Assembly: GCA_039796935.1 (NCBI GenBank)
Contig: JBDKIV010000175.1
Location: forward strand, 1 to 15,825
Reading direction: 5' to 3'
From: VFMC01 sp039796935
GTDB lineage: Bacteria; Actinomycetota; Acidimicrobiia; Acidimicrobiales; Ilumatobacteraceae
DNA: 15,825 bases
The position numbers and the translations under genes were made by a program. Below are positions 6,944 to 13,863 of this stretch, one piece after another (positions within the stretch are counted from its first letter, which is position 1; each line of letters starts with the position of its first letter). The notes under the pieces were generated by a model. The model did not search any database. It saw only the letters and a list, made by a program, of their open reading frames with translations, and was not told the DNA's origin.

Positions 6944-8596
6944 TCAGGCGAGCCCGAGCCGCTCGAGGGCCTCTGCCGTGAGTCGCTTGTAGTCGAGCTT
7001 TCCGTTGGCGGCACGGCCGATGCTCGCGATCGGCAGGATCTGCTTGGGTGCCTTGAACGCGGCCAGGTGCTCGCGGACATGCGATCTCAGGGCAGCTTCG
7101 TCGAGCGCTGCACCGTCGTGGAGCTCGACCAGCGCGGTGATGGCCTGACCGAACCGTTCGTCGGGCACCCCCACGACCGCAGCATCGGCGACCGAGGGAT
7201 GAGTCTTCAGCGCCTCCTCGACTTCTTCGGGGAAGACCTTCTCGCCGCCGGTGTTGATGCACTGGCTGCCGCGTCCGTAGAGGCGCACCGTACCGTCCGC
7301 TTCGATCTCGGCCCAGTCGCCGGGGATGCTCCAGCGAACGCCTTCGAACGTGATGAAGGTGGTGGCGCTCTTGGCCTCGTCCTTGTAGTAGCCGATCGGC
7401 GTGCGGCCTCGCAGTGCAACGCGGCCGCGCTCGCCGCTGCCGGGCGTCACTTCGCGACCGTCGTCGGTGAGCACTCTCGTGTTGGGGCCGAGCTGGAACG
7501 TCGCCGTCGACGTCTGGTCGACGCTCTCTGCCGTGGTCGTGCTGGTCGCCATGCCGATCGCCTCGCTGCTGCCGAGGCTGTCGACCATGATGAGCCGGCT
7601 GTTGTGACGCAGGAGCCCCTGCTTGCAGTCGGCAGCCCAGATCACTCCGCTCGACGTCATCACCCGGAGCGACGAGATGTCCCAGCGATCGGGCTCGGCG
7701 TCGAGTGCGCGCAACAGGGGCTTGGCGAATGCGTCACCGACGATCGACATGCTGTTGATGCGCTGCCGATCGATGGTGTCGAGCACCTCGACCGGGTCGA
7801 AGTGCCGGCCTTCCATGGTGCAGATGGCGCCACCCAGCACCATGTTCCACATCGCGTTGAACGCTCCGGTCCCGTGCATGAGCGGTGCAGCCGGCAGATT
7901 GCGCGGGCCGGGTTTCGACACGCGAGCATCGAAGCGGTCCCATCCCGGTGACGGCGGGAACGGCTCGCGCGAGGGAGCATCGAGACTGCCGACGATGTCG
8001 TCCTGTCGCCACATGACGCCCTTCGGCATTCCGGTCGTTCCGCCCGTGTACAGGATGTAGAGGTCGTCGGGAGAGCGTCCCCAGACGGGAACGGTCCGCG
8101 TCGAGGCCAGCGCCGCAGCCGACTCGTAGGGGGTGGCCCACTCGGGACAGTCGCCCGTGCCGTCGTCGACCCAGAGCCAGATCTTCACCCGTGGGACGTT
8201 CGTACGAAGCTGCCGGCAGCGATCGGTGAACGTGCCGTGGAACACGACCGCCTCGGCATCGGCGTTGTCCCACAGGTAGGTGAGTTCGTCGTCGGTGTAC
8301 CGGTAGTTGGTGTTCACCGGCACCAGCGCTGCCTTGAACATGGCGAACATGCTCTCCATGTACTCCGGGCAGTTGTACAGGTAGTGCGCCACCTTGGCCT
8401 GGCGGCCGAGGCCCGCTGCCAGGAGGGCCGCAGCCACCCCGTCGGCGCGACGATCGACCTGGCCCCACGTGAGCACGCGGTCGCCTTGGATCTGGCACGG
8501 TGCGTCGGGGAAGCGGTCTGCGATCCGCTCCCACATCTCGGCAAGATTCCAGCCGGCGGCAGATGTCGAGTCGGTCGGGGTCGAGGTCGAGGTCAC
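6944..8596 (-). CDS. Acyl-CoA synthetase, AMP-forming (FadD19-like branch of the ANL superfamily)
   Basis: A 550-residue ATP- and CoA-dependent ligase that makes acyl-adenylate and then acyl-CoA. Visible core motifs are the P-loop-like YTGGTTGMPKG (residues 183-193), SLGSSEAIG (340-348), the adenylate-binding Asp in PGDW (D426), the hinge region YGRGSQCINTGGEKVFPEEVEE (440-461) and the catalytic lysine K533 in GKLDYKR. YYKDEAKSATTF and GRGS-INTGGEKV-PEEVE resemble mycobacterial FadD19 and FadD17, which act on steroid side-chain or long-chain acids, but the substrate here is not determined. GTG 8596 is chosen because TACCCT ends 7 bases before it. The frame stays open 62 codons further upstream, into the divergent acyl-CoA dehydrogenase gene, with no family similarity. 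It lies first in a minus-strand run with the solute-binding protein and permease, suggesting that it activates the imported acid. Confidence 0.94.
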   Translation of the reverse strand: MTSTSTPTDSTSAAGWNLAEMWERIADRFPDAPCQIQGDRVLTWGQVDRRADGVAAALLAAGLGRQAKVAHYLYNCPEYMESMFAMFKAALVPVNTNYRYTDDELTYLWDNADAEAVVFHGTFTDRCRQLRTNVPRVKIWLWVDDGTGDCPEWATPYESAAALASTRTVPVWGRSPDDLYILYTGGTTGMPKGVMWRQDDIVGSLDAPSREPFPPSPGWDRFDARVSKPGPRNLPAAPLMHGTGAFNAMWNMVLGGAICTMEGRHFDPVEVLDTIDRQRINSMSIVGDAFAKPLLRALDAEPDRWDISSLRVMTSSGVIWAADCKQGLLRHNSRLIMVDSLGSSEAIGMATSTTTAESVDQTSTATFQLGPNTRVLTDDGREVTPGSGERGRVALRGRTPIGYYKDEAKSATTFITFEGVRWSIPGDWAEIEADGTVRLYGRGSQCINTGGEKVFPEEVEEALKTHPSVADAAVVGVPDERFGQAITALVELHDGAALDEAALRSHVREHLAAFKAPKQILPIASIGRAANGKLDYKRLTAEALERLGLA

Positions 8597-8603
8597 GGGG
8601 TCG

Positions 8604-8609
8604 AGGGTA
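8604..8609 (-). promoter_or_regulatory. Putative -10 element of the acyl-CoA synthetase gene (leaderless start)
   Basis: TACCCT on the minus strand, spacer CGACCCC (7 bases), then GTG 8596. It lies in the 71-base divergent promoter region shared with the acyl-CoA dehydrogenase gene. Confidence 0.45.
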
Positions 8610-8655
8610 GTCGTGACGGTCGTCTCCGCTGGACTCCCGTCCGGTGAGGCATGGG

Positions 8656-8661
8656 TAAGGT
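8656..8661 (+). promoter_or_regulatory. Putative -10 element of the acyl-CoA dehydrogenase gene (leaderless start)
   Basis: TAAGGT, spacer GACGAC (6 bases), then ATG 8668. It is paired back-to-back with the synthetase promoter 47 bases away, so one regulator could control both directions. Confidence 0.45.
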
Positions 8662-8667
8662 GACGAC

Positions 8668-9900
8668 ATGGATTTCCTGCTGCCTGCTGCTGATGATCCT
8701 CGCCGGACCGAGGTTCGTGACTGGCTCGGGGAGCACCCGTCACCCACGGGCCGGGAGTTGGCCGAAGCAGGATTGGTCGCACCGCACTGGCCCCGGCCGT
8801 GGGGCCTCGAGGCCGACCCGATCCATCAACTCATCATCGACGACGAGCTGTCGAAGGCGAAGGTGCGACGGCCGACCAATCCGATCGGCATCGGCTGGGC
8901 GGGACCGACGATCCTGTTCGCGGGCACCGACGAGCAGAAGGCGCGGTACCTGCTGCCGCTGCTGTCGGGCGAGGAGTTCTGGTGCCAACTGTTCAGCGAG
9001 CCCGGAAGCGGCAGCGACCTGGCGAACCTCGGTACCCGTGCAGTTCGTGACGGCGACGAGTTCGTGGTCAACGGCCAGAAGATCTGGACGAGCGGTGCTC
9101 AGTACGCCAAGTTCGGCATTCTCATCGCCCGGACCGACCCGGACGTCGCCAAGCACCGGGGCATTTCGTACTTCATCTGCCCGATGGACCTGCCGGGCAT
9201 CGAGATCCGTCCGATCACGGAGATGACGGGTGGACACACGTTCAACGAGGTGTTCTTCACCGACGTGCGCATCCCCGCAGCCAACCTGGTCGGCGACCTG
9301 AACGACGGGTGGCGTCTCGCCAAGGTGACGCTCGGCAACGAACGCGTCTCGCTGAGTACCGGCGGCGTGCTGTGGGGGAACGGTCCCACTGCGACCGAGC
9401 TGATCGAGTCGATCCGCGAGATGCACCCCGACGGGGTCGTCGATGTGCATTTCCGACAACGGATCGCCGACGTCTACATCGAGCACACGCTTCTCGACCT
9501 CATCCGCCTGCGGACGCTCACGGCCGCTCTGAAGGGTCAACAACCCGGGCCCGAGGCGAGCATCCGCAAGATCCTCGCCGACGAGCACGGTCAGCACGTG
9601 ATGATGCTGGCTCGCGACATGATCGGGGCGACGGCGATGTTGACGGGTGGTGACGGGTCCGATCAGTTCGTGCCCGGGACCGACACGAAGGGACTGGGAC
9701 CCGAGAAGCCGGCGGGCGGGCTGTTCCATCCCGGCTGGTACGACGGATTCATGTTCAGTCAGGCACTCACCATCGGCGGTGGTACGGGTGACGTGCAACG
9801 CAACATCGTGGCAGAACGTGTGCTGGGCCTGCCCCACGACATCGATGTCGCCAAGGGGCTCTCGTGGGCCGAGGCGCAACGGGTGGCGGGTCGCGCCTGA
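8668..9900 (+). CDS. Acyl-CoA dehydrogenase (FadE type)
   Basis: A 410-residue FAD enzyme expected to introduce an alpha-beta double bond into an acyl-CoA. The FAD-binding middle domain is clear: CQLFSEPGSGSDLANLGTRA (106-125) and FVVNGQKIWTSGAQYA (132-147), followed by GGHTFNEVFFTDVRIP (188-203). At the place of the catalytic Glu376 of medium-chain enzymes (the Glu of YEGT) the sequence reads GGGT, with Gly371. Glu225 in GNERVSL occupies the position of the catalytic Glu of long-chain and isovaleryl-CoA dehydrogenases (Thr255 in medium-chain enzymes). The chain is therefore probably active with the alternative base, which often goes with branched or bulky substrates. The N-terminal helical domain is somewhat short. 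It is divergent from the acyl-CoA synthetase gene, and its stop overlaps the next start (TGATG), so the two products are probably made in a fixed ratio. Confidence 0.94.
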   Translation: MDFLLPAADDPRRTEVRDWLGEHPSPTGRELAEAGLVAPHWPRPWGLEADPIHQLIIDDELSKAKVRRPTNPIGIGWAGPTILFAGTDEQKARYLLPLLSGEEFWCQLFSEPGSGSDLANLGTRAVRDGDEFVVNGQKIWTSGAQYAKFGILIARTDPDVAKHRGISYFICPMDLPGIEIRPITEMTGGHTFNEVFFTDVRIPAANLVGDLNDGWRLAKVTLGNERVSLSTGGVLWGNGPTATELIESIREMHPDGVVDVHFRQRIADVYIEHTLLDLIRLRTLTAALKGQQPGPEASIRKILADEHGQHVMMLARDMIGATAMLTGGDGSDQFVPGTDTKGLGPEKPAGGLFHPGWYDGFMFSQALTIGGGTGDVQRNIVAERVLGLPHDIDVAKGLSWAEAQRVAGRA

Positions 9901-11021
9901 TGGCGGTCGATCTGATCGACGCTGCCGACGGTGTCTTCGAGCTGGTCGAGGCGCATGCCGACAAGGCCGAACAGCAGCGCCGGCTGCCCAAGCGTCTCGT
10001 CCAGGCGTTGCGCGATGCGCAGTTGTTCCGGATGGCGGTTCCCGAGGTGTACGGAGGTCCCGAGGCCGATCCGGTCACCTTCGTTTCCGCGATCGAGCGA
10101 GTGTCCGCCGCCGACGGCGCTGCGGGCTGGTGCACGATGATCGCGTCCACCACGTCGTCGATGAGTCTGTTCATGGAACCCGAGTTCGCCCGTGCCATCT
10201 TCGGCGATCCGAAGGTGATCACCGGTGGTGTGTTCGCACCCAATGGGACCGCGGTACGAGTCGGCGACGAGTGGCAGGTCAGCGGTCGTTGGCAATGGGG
10301 GAGCGGTGCACAGCACTGCCAGTTCCTCACGGGTGGGACCACCACCGATTCGGGTGAGTTCCACCTGATGTTCCTCGACGCACGCGATGTCACCATTCAC
10401 GACACCTGGCACACATCGGGCCTGCGCGGCACGGGTTCGAACGACTTCAGCGTCGAGCGTGCGGCCGTGCCCGTCGGGCGCTCGGTGCAGCCCGGTGTGT
10501 CGAGACCTCGGGTCGACAGCCCGCTCGCCGCATTCCCGAACTTCAGCCTGCTCGCCGCGGGCGTGGCTGCGGTGGCGCTCGGCATCGCTCGTCATGCGAT
10601 CGAGGAGTTCACCGAACTCGCTCAGGGCAAGCGTCCGTTGTTCAGCGCCCGGACGATCAGCCAGTCCGGAACCGCGCAATCGACGCTGGCCAAGGCCGAA
10701 GCGACGGTCCGCTCGGCGCGGGCATTCCTCCACTCCGAACTCGATGCGGCATGGAGCCGAGCGAGCGCTGGAGATGCGGTGGACGTTCGGACCCGGGCGA
10801 AGATCCGTCTGGCGTGCGTGCACGCAGCCAGGTCGTCGGCTGCGGCCACCGATGCCGTGTACACCTTGGGCGGCGGGTCGTCGGTGTTCGACGGCAGCCC
10901 GCTCCAACGCTGTCATCGTGACGTCCACGTGGCGACCCAGCACCTGATGGTGTCTCCTCGTCTCGACGAAACCCTTGGACGGTTGTTCTTCGGTATCGAG
11001 GTGGACACCAGCACGCTGTGA
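9900..11021 (+). CDS. HsaA-like flavoprotein of the acyl-CoA dehydrogenase superfamily (monooxygenase or dehydrogenase)
   Basis: A 373-residue protein with the acyl-CoA dehydrogenase fold and a type-2 C-terminal domain. It resembles flavin-dependent group D monooxygenases such as HsaA (steroid A-ring hydroxylase): RRLPKRLVQALRDAQLFRMAVPE near the N-terminus, VSGRWQWGSGAQHCQF (127-142), the diagnostic GLRGTGSND (174-182) and SPLQRCHRDVHVATQHLM near the end (333-350). Such enzymes use reduced flavin supplied by a partner reductase, and no reductase gene is adjacent. Alternatively it may act as a dehydrogenase with the preceding protein. The ATG at 9900 shares a base with the previous stop codon (TGATG). 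The frame is open 12 codons further upstream, but the overlap start fits translational coupling better. It ends 41 bases before the convergently transcribed membrane-protein gene. Confidence 0.9.
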   Translation: MAVDLIDAADGVFELVEAHADKAEQQRRLPKRLVQALRDAQLFRMAVPEVYGGPEADPVTFVSAIERVSAADGAAGWCTMIASTTSSMSLFMEPEFARAIFGDPKVITGGVFAPNGTAVRVGDEWQVSGRWQWGSGAQHCQFLTGGTTTDSGEFHLMFLDARDVTIHDTWHTSGLRGTGSNDFSVERAAVPVGRSVQPGVSRPRVDSPLAAFPNFSLLAAGVAAVALGIARHAIEEFTELAQGKRPLFSARTISQSGTAQSTLAKAEATVRSARAFLHSELDAAWSRASAGDAVDVRTRAKIRLACVHAARSSAAATDAVYTLGGGSSVFDGSPLQRCHRDVHVATQHLMVSPRLDETLGRLFFGIEVDTSTL

Positions 11022-11050
11022 GGCGTTCGTAGCCCTGTGAGCCGTTCGTC
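11016..11050. repeat. Imperfect direct repeat across the stop codon of the HsaA-like gene
   Basis: CTGTGAGGCGTTCGTA (11016-11031) recurs as CTGTGAGCCGTTCGTC (11035-11050), 14 of 16 bases identical at a 19-base period. The first copy contains the TGA stop codon. It looks like a small tandem duplication in the 41-base gap between convergent genes; no terminator hairpin is seen there. Confidence 0.6.
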
Positions 11051-11062
11051 GTCCGGGCCGGT

Positions 11063-12394
11063 CTAGGTCTCGGCCACGGTTCCGGCGGGCGGGATACCGG
11101 TGCGACGGAGTTCGCGTCGGAACCGACCACCGAGTCGGGTGAGCAGGACGGCCACGACGACGATGACCACCCCCGACACGAGGATGAGCAGCGGTGCCCG
11201 TCCTTCTCCGGGGAAGAAGTGGGCGATCGACCACGGGACGAAGACGAGAAGACCGAGCGAGCCGGTGGCGGACAGGAGCACACGTCCAGGCTGGGTCCCG
11301 ACAGCGAGCAGGGCAACGGATGTGACGAGCCCGGCCATGGTGGCGACAGCGACCGACTCCGTGCCGGTGACCGCTGCCCCGACGATGGTCATGAGCCCCC
11401 CGAAGGTCATCAACGGCAGTGGGACACGGACTGCCCGGTGCGGAGCGGCGATCACCACGAGCCATCCGCCGGCCCAGACCACGAGGCCGGTGGTCACCCC
11501 CGCATCGGCAGCGAAGTAGGCGATGGTGGACGGCAGGCTCTGGAGCAGCGCGAGACCACCGACGATCGACAGCGCTGTTCGCTGACCAGAGGTCGCCCTG
11601 GTGGTGCGCAGCGACGCCAGGGCGACCAGCGTGGCAGCGGTGAGCAGTTCGGTGACGAGGGCCACTCCCGTCCGCTGGTCGAGCATCAGCACGGGACCGA
11701 CGACGGCGGACACTGCGCCGACCGTGGTCGCGAGCAACGGCTCGTGATCACGGCGGTCGAGGCCGATCCCGACCAGGATCACACCGGCGACCCACACGCC
11801 GAGACCGGCTGCCGACTGACCGAACAGGTAGCCGAGCGTGGTGCCGACGGTGACGACGGCCCCGGAGAGCATCGTCAGGTGCTGAACCGGTCGACGGCCG
11901 GTACCGCCGCCGACATGGCGGAGGGTGAAGCTGAGGACCGTGACGGCGATCGCTGCAGCCATCGCCGTCCGTGTTCCGGCGGAATCGTCGACGAGTTGTT
12001 GTTCGAGGGTGCCTCCGAACACCCCGACGGCGCCGGTGGCGATGAGCCACAGGAACCATCGGAGCCGAGCGAGCGCCGGGTCGCCGCCCTCTCGAACGAC
12101 CGACCCGGCCACGACGAAGACGATCGTGCCTGCAACCGTCACCCCGAGCCGTCCTGGCGCGGCGAGGCCCGACCACGACCGGGCGATCAGGAGTACGAGG
12201 CCGACGATGCCGAGTGTCCCGCCGAGGTATCCGAGCGCCTCGGCGACCGGTGGGACGCGGCGCGGGCGAGTGGACGAGACCTCGTCGGGCGGTGGGGAGC
12301 GGCGCTGCTGTTCGAACTCGTGAACTGCGTGTGCCTGCTCGGGCGAGAGCAGACCCGCCTGCACCCATCGGTCGAGGTCACTGTCGAGGCTCAT
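11063..12394 (-). CDS. Multi-pass membrane protein, DUF2157-like
   Basis: A 443-residue integral membrane protein. The N-terminal 30 residues (LDRWVQAGLLSPEQAHAVHEFE) form the short amphipathic helix typical of DUF2157 proteins. A Pro/Arg-rich spacer (31-50) and about a dozen closely spaced hydrophobic segments follow, beginning at GYLGGTLGIVGLVLLIARSW (55-74). An internal charged loop includes GLDRRDHEP (211-219), and the C-terminus is Arg-rich. No catalytic motif is visible and the function of the family is unknown. The start is supported by a good Shine-Dalgarno sequence (AAAGGGGG, four bases before ATG 12394), unlike most first genes in this window. A long plus-strand reading frame covers the same DNA but has no protein-like composition. 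Convergent with the HsaA-like gene and downstream of the GH18 gene. Confidence 0.85.
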   Translation of the reverse strand: MSLDSDLDRWVQAGLLSPEQAHAVHEFEQQRRSPPPDEVSSTRPRRVPPVAEALGYLGGTLGIVGLVLLIARSWSGLAAPGRLGVTVAGTIVFVVAGSVVREGGDPALARLRWFLWLIATGAVGVFGGTLEQQLVDDSAGTRTAMAAAIAVTVLSFTLRHVGGGTGRRPVQHLTMLSGAVVTVGTTLGYLFGQSAAGLGVWVAGVILVGIGLDRRDHEPLLATTVGAVSAVVGPVLMLDQRTGVALVTELLTAATLVALASLRTTRATSGQRTALSIVGGLALLQSLPSTIAYFAADAGVTTGLVVWAGGWLVVIAAPHRAVRVPLPLMTFGGLMTIVGAAVTGTESVAVATMAGLVTSVALLAVGTQPGRVLLSATGSLGLLVFVPWSIAHFFPGEGRAPLLILVSGVVIVVVAVLLTRLGGRFRRELRRTGIPPAGTVAET

Positions 12395-12398
12395 GGCG

Positions 12399-12406
12399 CC
12401 CCCTTT
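12399..12406 (-). promoter_or_regulatory. Shine-Dalgarno sequence of the DUF2157-like gene
   Basis: AAAGGGGG on the minus strand followed by CGCC and ATG 12394. It is one of only two convincing ribosome-binding sites in the window and fixes the start codon. Confidence 0.6.
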
Positions 12407-12422
12407 CGGGTCTCAGCGTGAC

Positions 12423-12446
12423 CCTTGCCGCACACGCGCGGCAAGG
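12423..12446. terminator. Perfect 9-base-pair hairpin between the GH18 and DUF2157-like genes
   Basis: CCTTGCCGC-ACACGC-GCGGCAAGG: perfect arms with a 6-base loop, starting 24 bases past the GH18 stop on the minus strand. It is well placed to end the GH18 transcript, but there is no T-tract, so it may instead be an operator or a leader hairpin for the DUF2157-like gene. Confidence 0.5.
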
Positions 12447-12470
12447 ACCAAACGTCCTGTTCTCGTCCGC

Positions 12471-13775
12471 TCAGCCGGCCAGCTCGGTCGTCGCCGCGCC
12501 AGTGCCGGTCGCGCCAGTGCCGGGTGCGCCAGGGCCGGTCGCAGAGGTGACGGTGATGTCGCCCCACTCGGGCTGTCCGTCGACGGCGGCTCGGATGCCG
12601 TCCCAGGTGCGGTCGTCATCGTTGCCGAGTGCCCAGAGTGCGACCCCGTGCAACTCGCTGCGGTGAGCCAACCACGTGCGCCGATGGATCGCCTCTGCAT
12701 CGAGGTAGCGGACGGTTCGCGTGACGGCGCACGACGTGGGCGAACCCTGCGCGTCGAGGCCGGACAGTTCATCGACGTAGTCGAAGCGCCGCTCGGCCGT
12801 CGCATCGTCCCACATGGCGATGAGGCCGCGCTCGGTGACGGTTCGTGCCGCCCGCGCCGTCGACATGGCCCGGCTCTCGGGCGTCTGATCGGCGGGGCAG
12901 GTGCCGGCGACATCGACCACCCAGTCGTAGCCGTACGTCGGAATGCCGAGGTGGATCTTCGAGGGAGGCACCAGGGCCGTGACGGATTCGATCACCTGCT
13001 CGACCCACGAGATCGGAGCGATCGGTCCGGGTGCGCCTGCGGGGATCGAGTAGTCGTAGGTCATCACCCTGATGCGGTCCACGAGCGGACCCATCGCTGC
13101 GTAGTCGTAGACCCAGTACCCGCTCGCGTCGGTCTGGCCTGCGTCGTAGACGGGCGGAACGCTGACTACGAGGAGCTTCCCGAGCGGACGAAGACGAGTG
13201 GAGAGCTCGGACAAGAACGCGATCCAATTCGGTCGGGTCGTGGCCCAGGTGGAGCGTCCGTCGGCGAAGGCGAACCGTTCGTAATCGAGATCGACTCCGT
13301 CGAAACCGAGACCGTCGGTACCGCCCGCCGCGACGATCTCCATGATCCGGTCGACGTGGACGGTCCGCCGGCCCGGATCGGCGAGGACCGCTGCCATCGT
13401 GCCGGCCGGCGAGTCGTCGAAGATCGTGGCGAGGACAGGAACACCGGCATCACGAGCTGCCTCTCGAAACGACGGGATCATCGTGTCGCTCAGTTGCGGG
13501 TAGAGGGCGATGGAGTCCTCCGATGTCGCCGAGTAGGCGACCACCGACACGTCGGAGAAGAGCCGGGCGTTCGAGCGGAACGACTCGATGGAGGCCTCGG
13601 GTTGCCAGTACGGAGCCCAGCTCGAGACGAGCACCGCCCCGGCGCTTCGCTCCCACGTCTCGGCTCGTGGGAGGGCACGCCCGAGCAGTGAGAGCCCGAC
13701 GATCGCGACGAGGCCGACGGCGGCGATGGCGAGCGGTCTGGTCGGGACGCGGCGAGGTGCGTCGGCGTCCGGCAT
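12471..13775 (-). CDS. Glycoside hydrolase family 18 (chitinase-like) protein, signal-anchored or secreted
   Basis: A 434-residue protein. Residues 13-33 form one hydrophobic segment (RPLAIAAVGLVAIVGLSLLG) after a short charged N-terminus: a signal peptide or membrane anchor placing the rest outside the membrane. The GH18 barrel runs from about 46 to 400. It carries the catalytic strand FDGVDLDYE (158-166) with Asp162, Asp164 and the acid Glu166 of the DxxDxDxE motif, the strand MTYDYS (238-243), GIPTYGYDW (277-285) and VALWALGNDD (378-387), whose Trp381 lies at the base of the active site. The overall pattern is closer to YaaH/SleL-type and lysin-like GH18 proteins than to large chitinases, so peptidoglycan or another GlcNAc polymer is a possible substrate. 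The C-terminus is a Gly/Ala/Thr tail encoded by a 15-base tandem repeat. ATG 13775 is preferred to the longer frame from 13865: it precedes a good signal sequence and has TACGAT 8 bases upstream. Confidence 0.92.
   Translation of the reverse strand: MPDADAPRRVPTRPLAIAAVGLVAIVGLSLLGRALPRAETWERSAGAVLVSSWAPYWQPEASIESFRSNARLFSDVSVVAYSATSEDSIALYPQLSDTMIPSFREAARDAGVPVLATIFDDSPAGTMAAVLADPGRRTVHVDRIMEIVAAGGTDGLGFDGVDLDYERFAFADGRSTWATTRPNWIAFLSELSTRLRPLGKLLVVSVPPVYDAGQTDASGYWVYDYAAMGPLVDRIRVMTYDYSIPAGAPGPIAPISWVEQVIESVTALVPPSKIHLGIPTYGYDWVVDVAGTCPADQTPESRAMSTARAARTVTERGLIAMWDDATAERRFDYVDELSGLDAQGSPTSCAVTRTVRYLDAEAIHRRTWLAHRSELHGVALWALGNDDDRTWDGIRAAVDGQPEWGDITVTSATGPGAPGTGATGTGAATTELAG
12496..12540. 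repeat. Three tandem 15-base repeats in the 3' end of the GH18 gene
   Basis: The unit GCGCCAGTGCCGGTC occurs three times with small changes (12496-12510, 12511-12525, 12526-12540). Read on the minus strand it encodes Gly/Thr/Ala/Pro pentapeptides in the C-terminal tail (residues about 414-428). Copy-number variation would change tail length without shifting the frame. Confidence 0.8.
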
Positions 13776-13783
13776 GTCGGCGG

Positions 13784-13789
13784 ATCGTA
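13784..13789 (-). promoter_or_regulatory. Putative -10 element of the GH18 gene (leaderless or near-leaderless start)
   Basis: TACGAT on the minus strand, spacer CCGCCGAC (8 bases), then ATG 13775. It lies in the 88-base divergent region shared with the crotonase-family gene. Confidence 0.4.
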
Positions 13790-13851
13790 CAGCCAGACAA
13801 GGCCGGGGACCGGTCGCGGATGGCCGAGCCGCTGCGGGTGAGTCGACCCGA

Positions 13852-13857
13852 TACGGT
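13852..13857 (+). promoter_or_regulatory. Putative -10 element of the crotonase-family gene (leaderless start)
   Basis: TACGGT, spacer CGGGGC (6 bases), then ATG 13864. A small dyad, CCCGA-TACGG-TCGGG (13847-13861), overlaps this hexamer and could be a repressor site. Confidence 0.45.
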
Positions 13858-13863
13858 CGGGGC

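Noticed and set aside
5445..7262. 605-codon minus-strand frame overlapping the solute-binding protein in another frame
   Set aside because: Extremely Arg/His-rich, typical of an out-of-frame reading of high-GC coding DNA.
9759..11465. 568-codon minus-strand open frame opposite the HsaA-like gene
   Set aside because: Low-complexity, Arg-rich composition and no recognisable fold; the plus-strand frame has clear family motifs.
11219..12421. 400-codon plus-strand open frame opposite the DUF2157-like gene
   Set aside because: Composition rich in Gly, Asp, Arg and Glu without hydrophobic core. The minus-strand frame gives regular membrane segments and has a good ribosome-binding site.
12393..13691. 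432-codon plus-strand open frame opposite the GH18 gene
   Set aside because: No domain, Arg/Gly/Asp-rich. The minus strand carries a complete GH18 active site.
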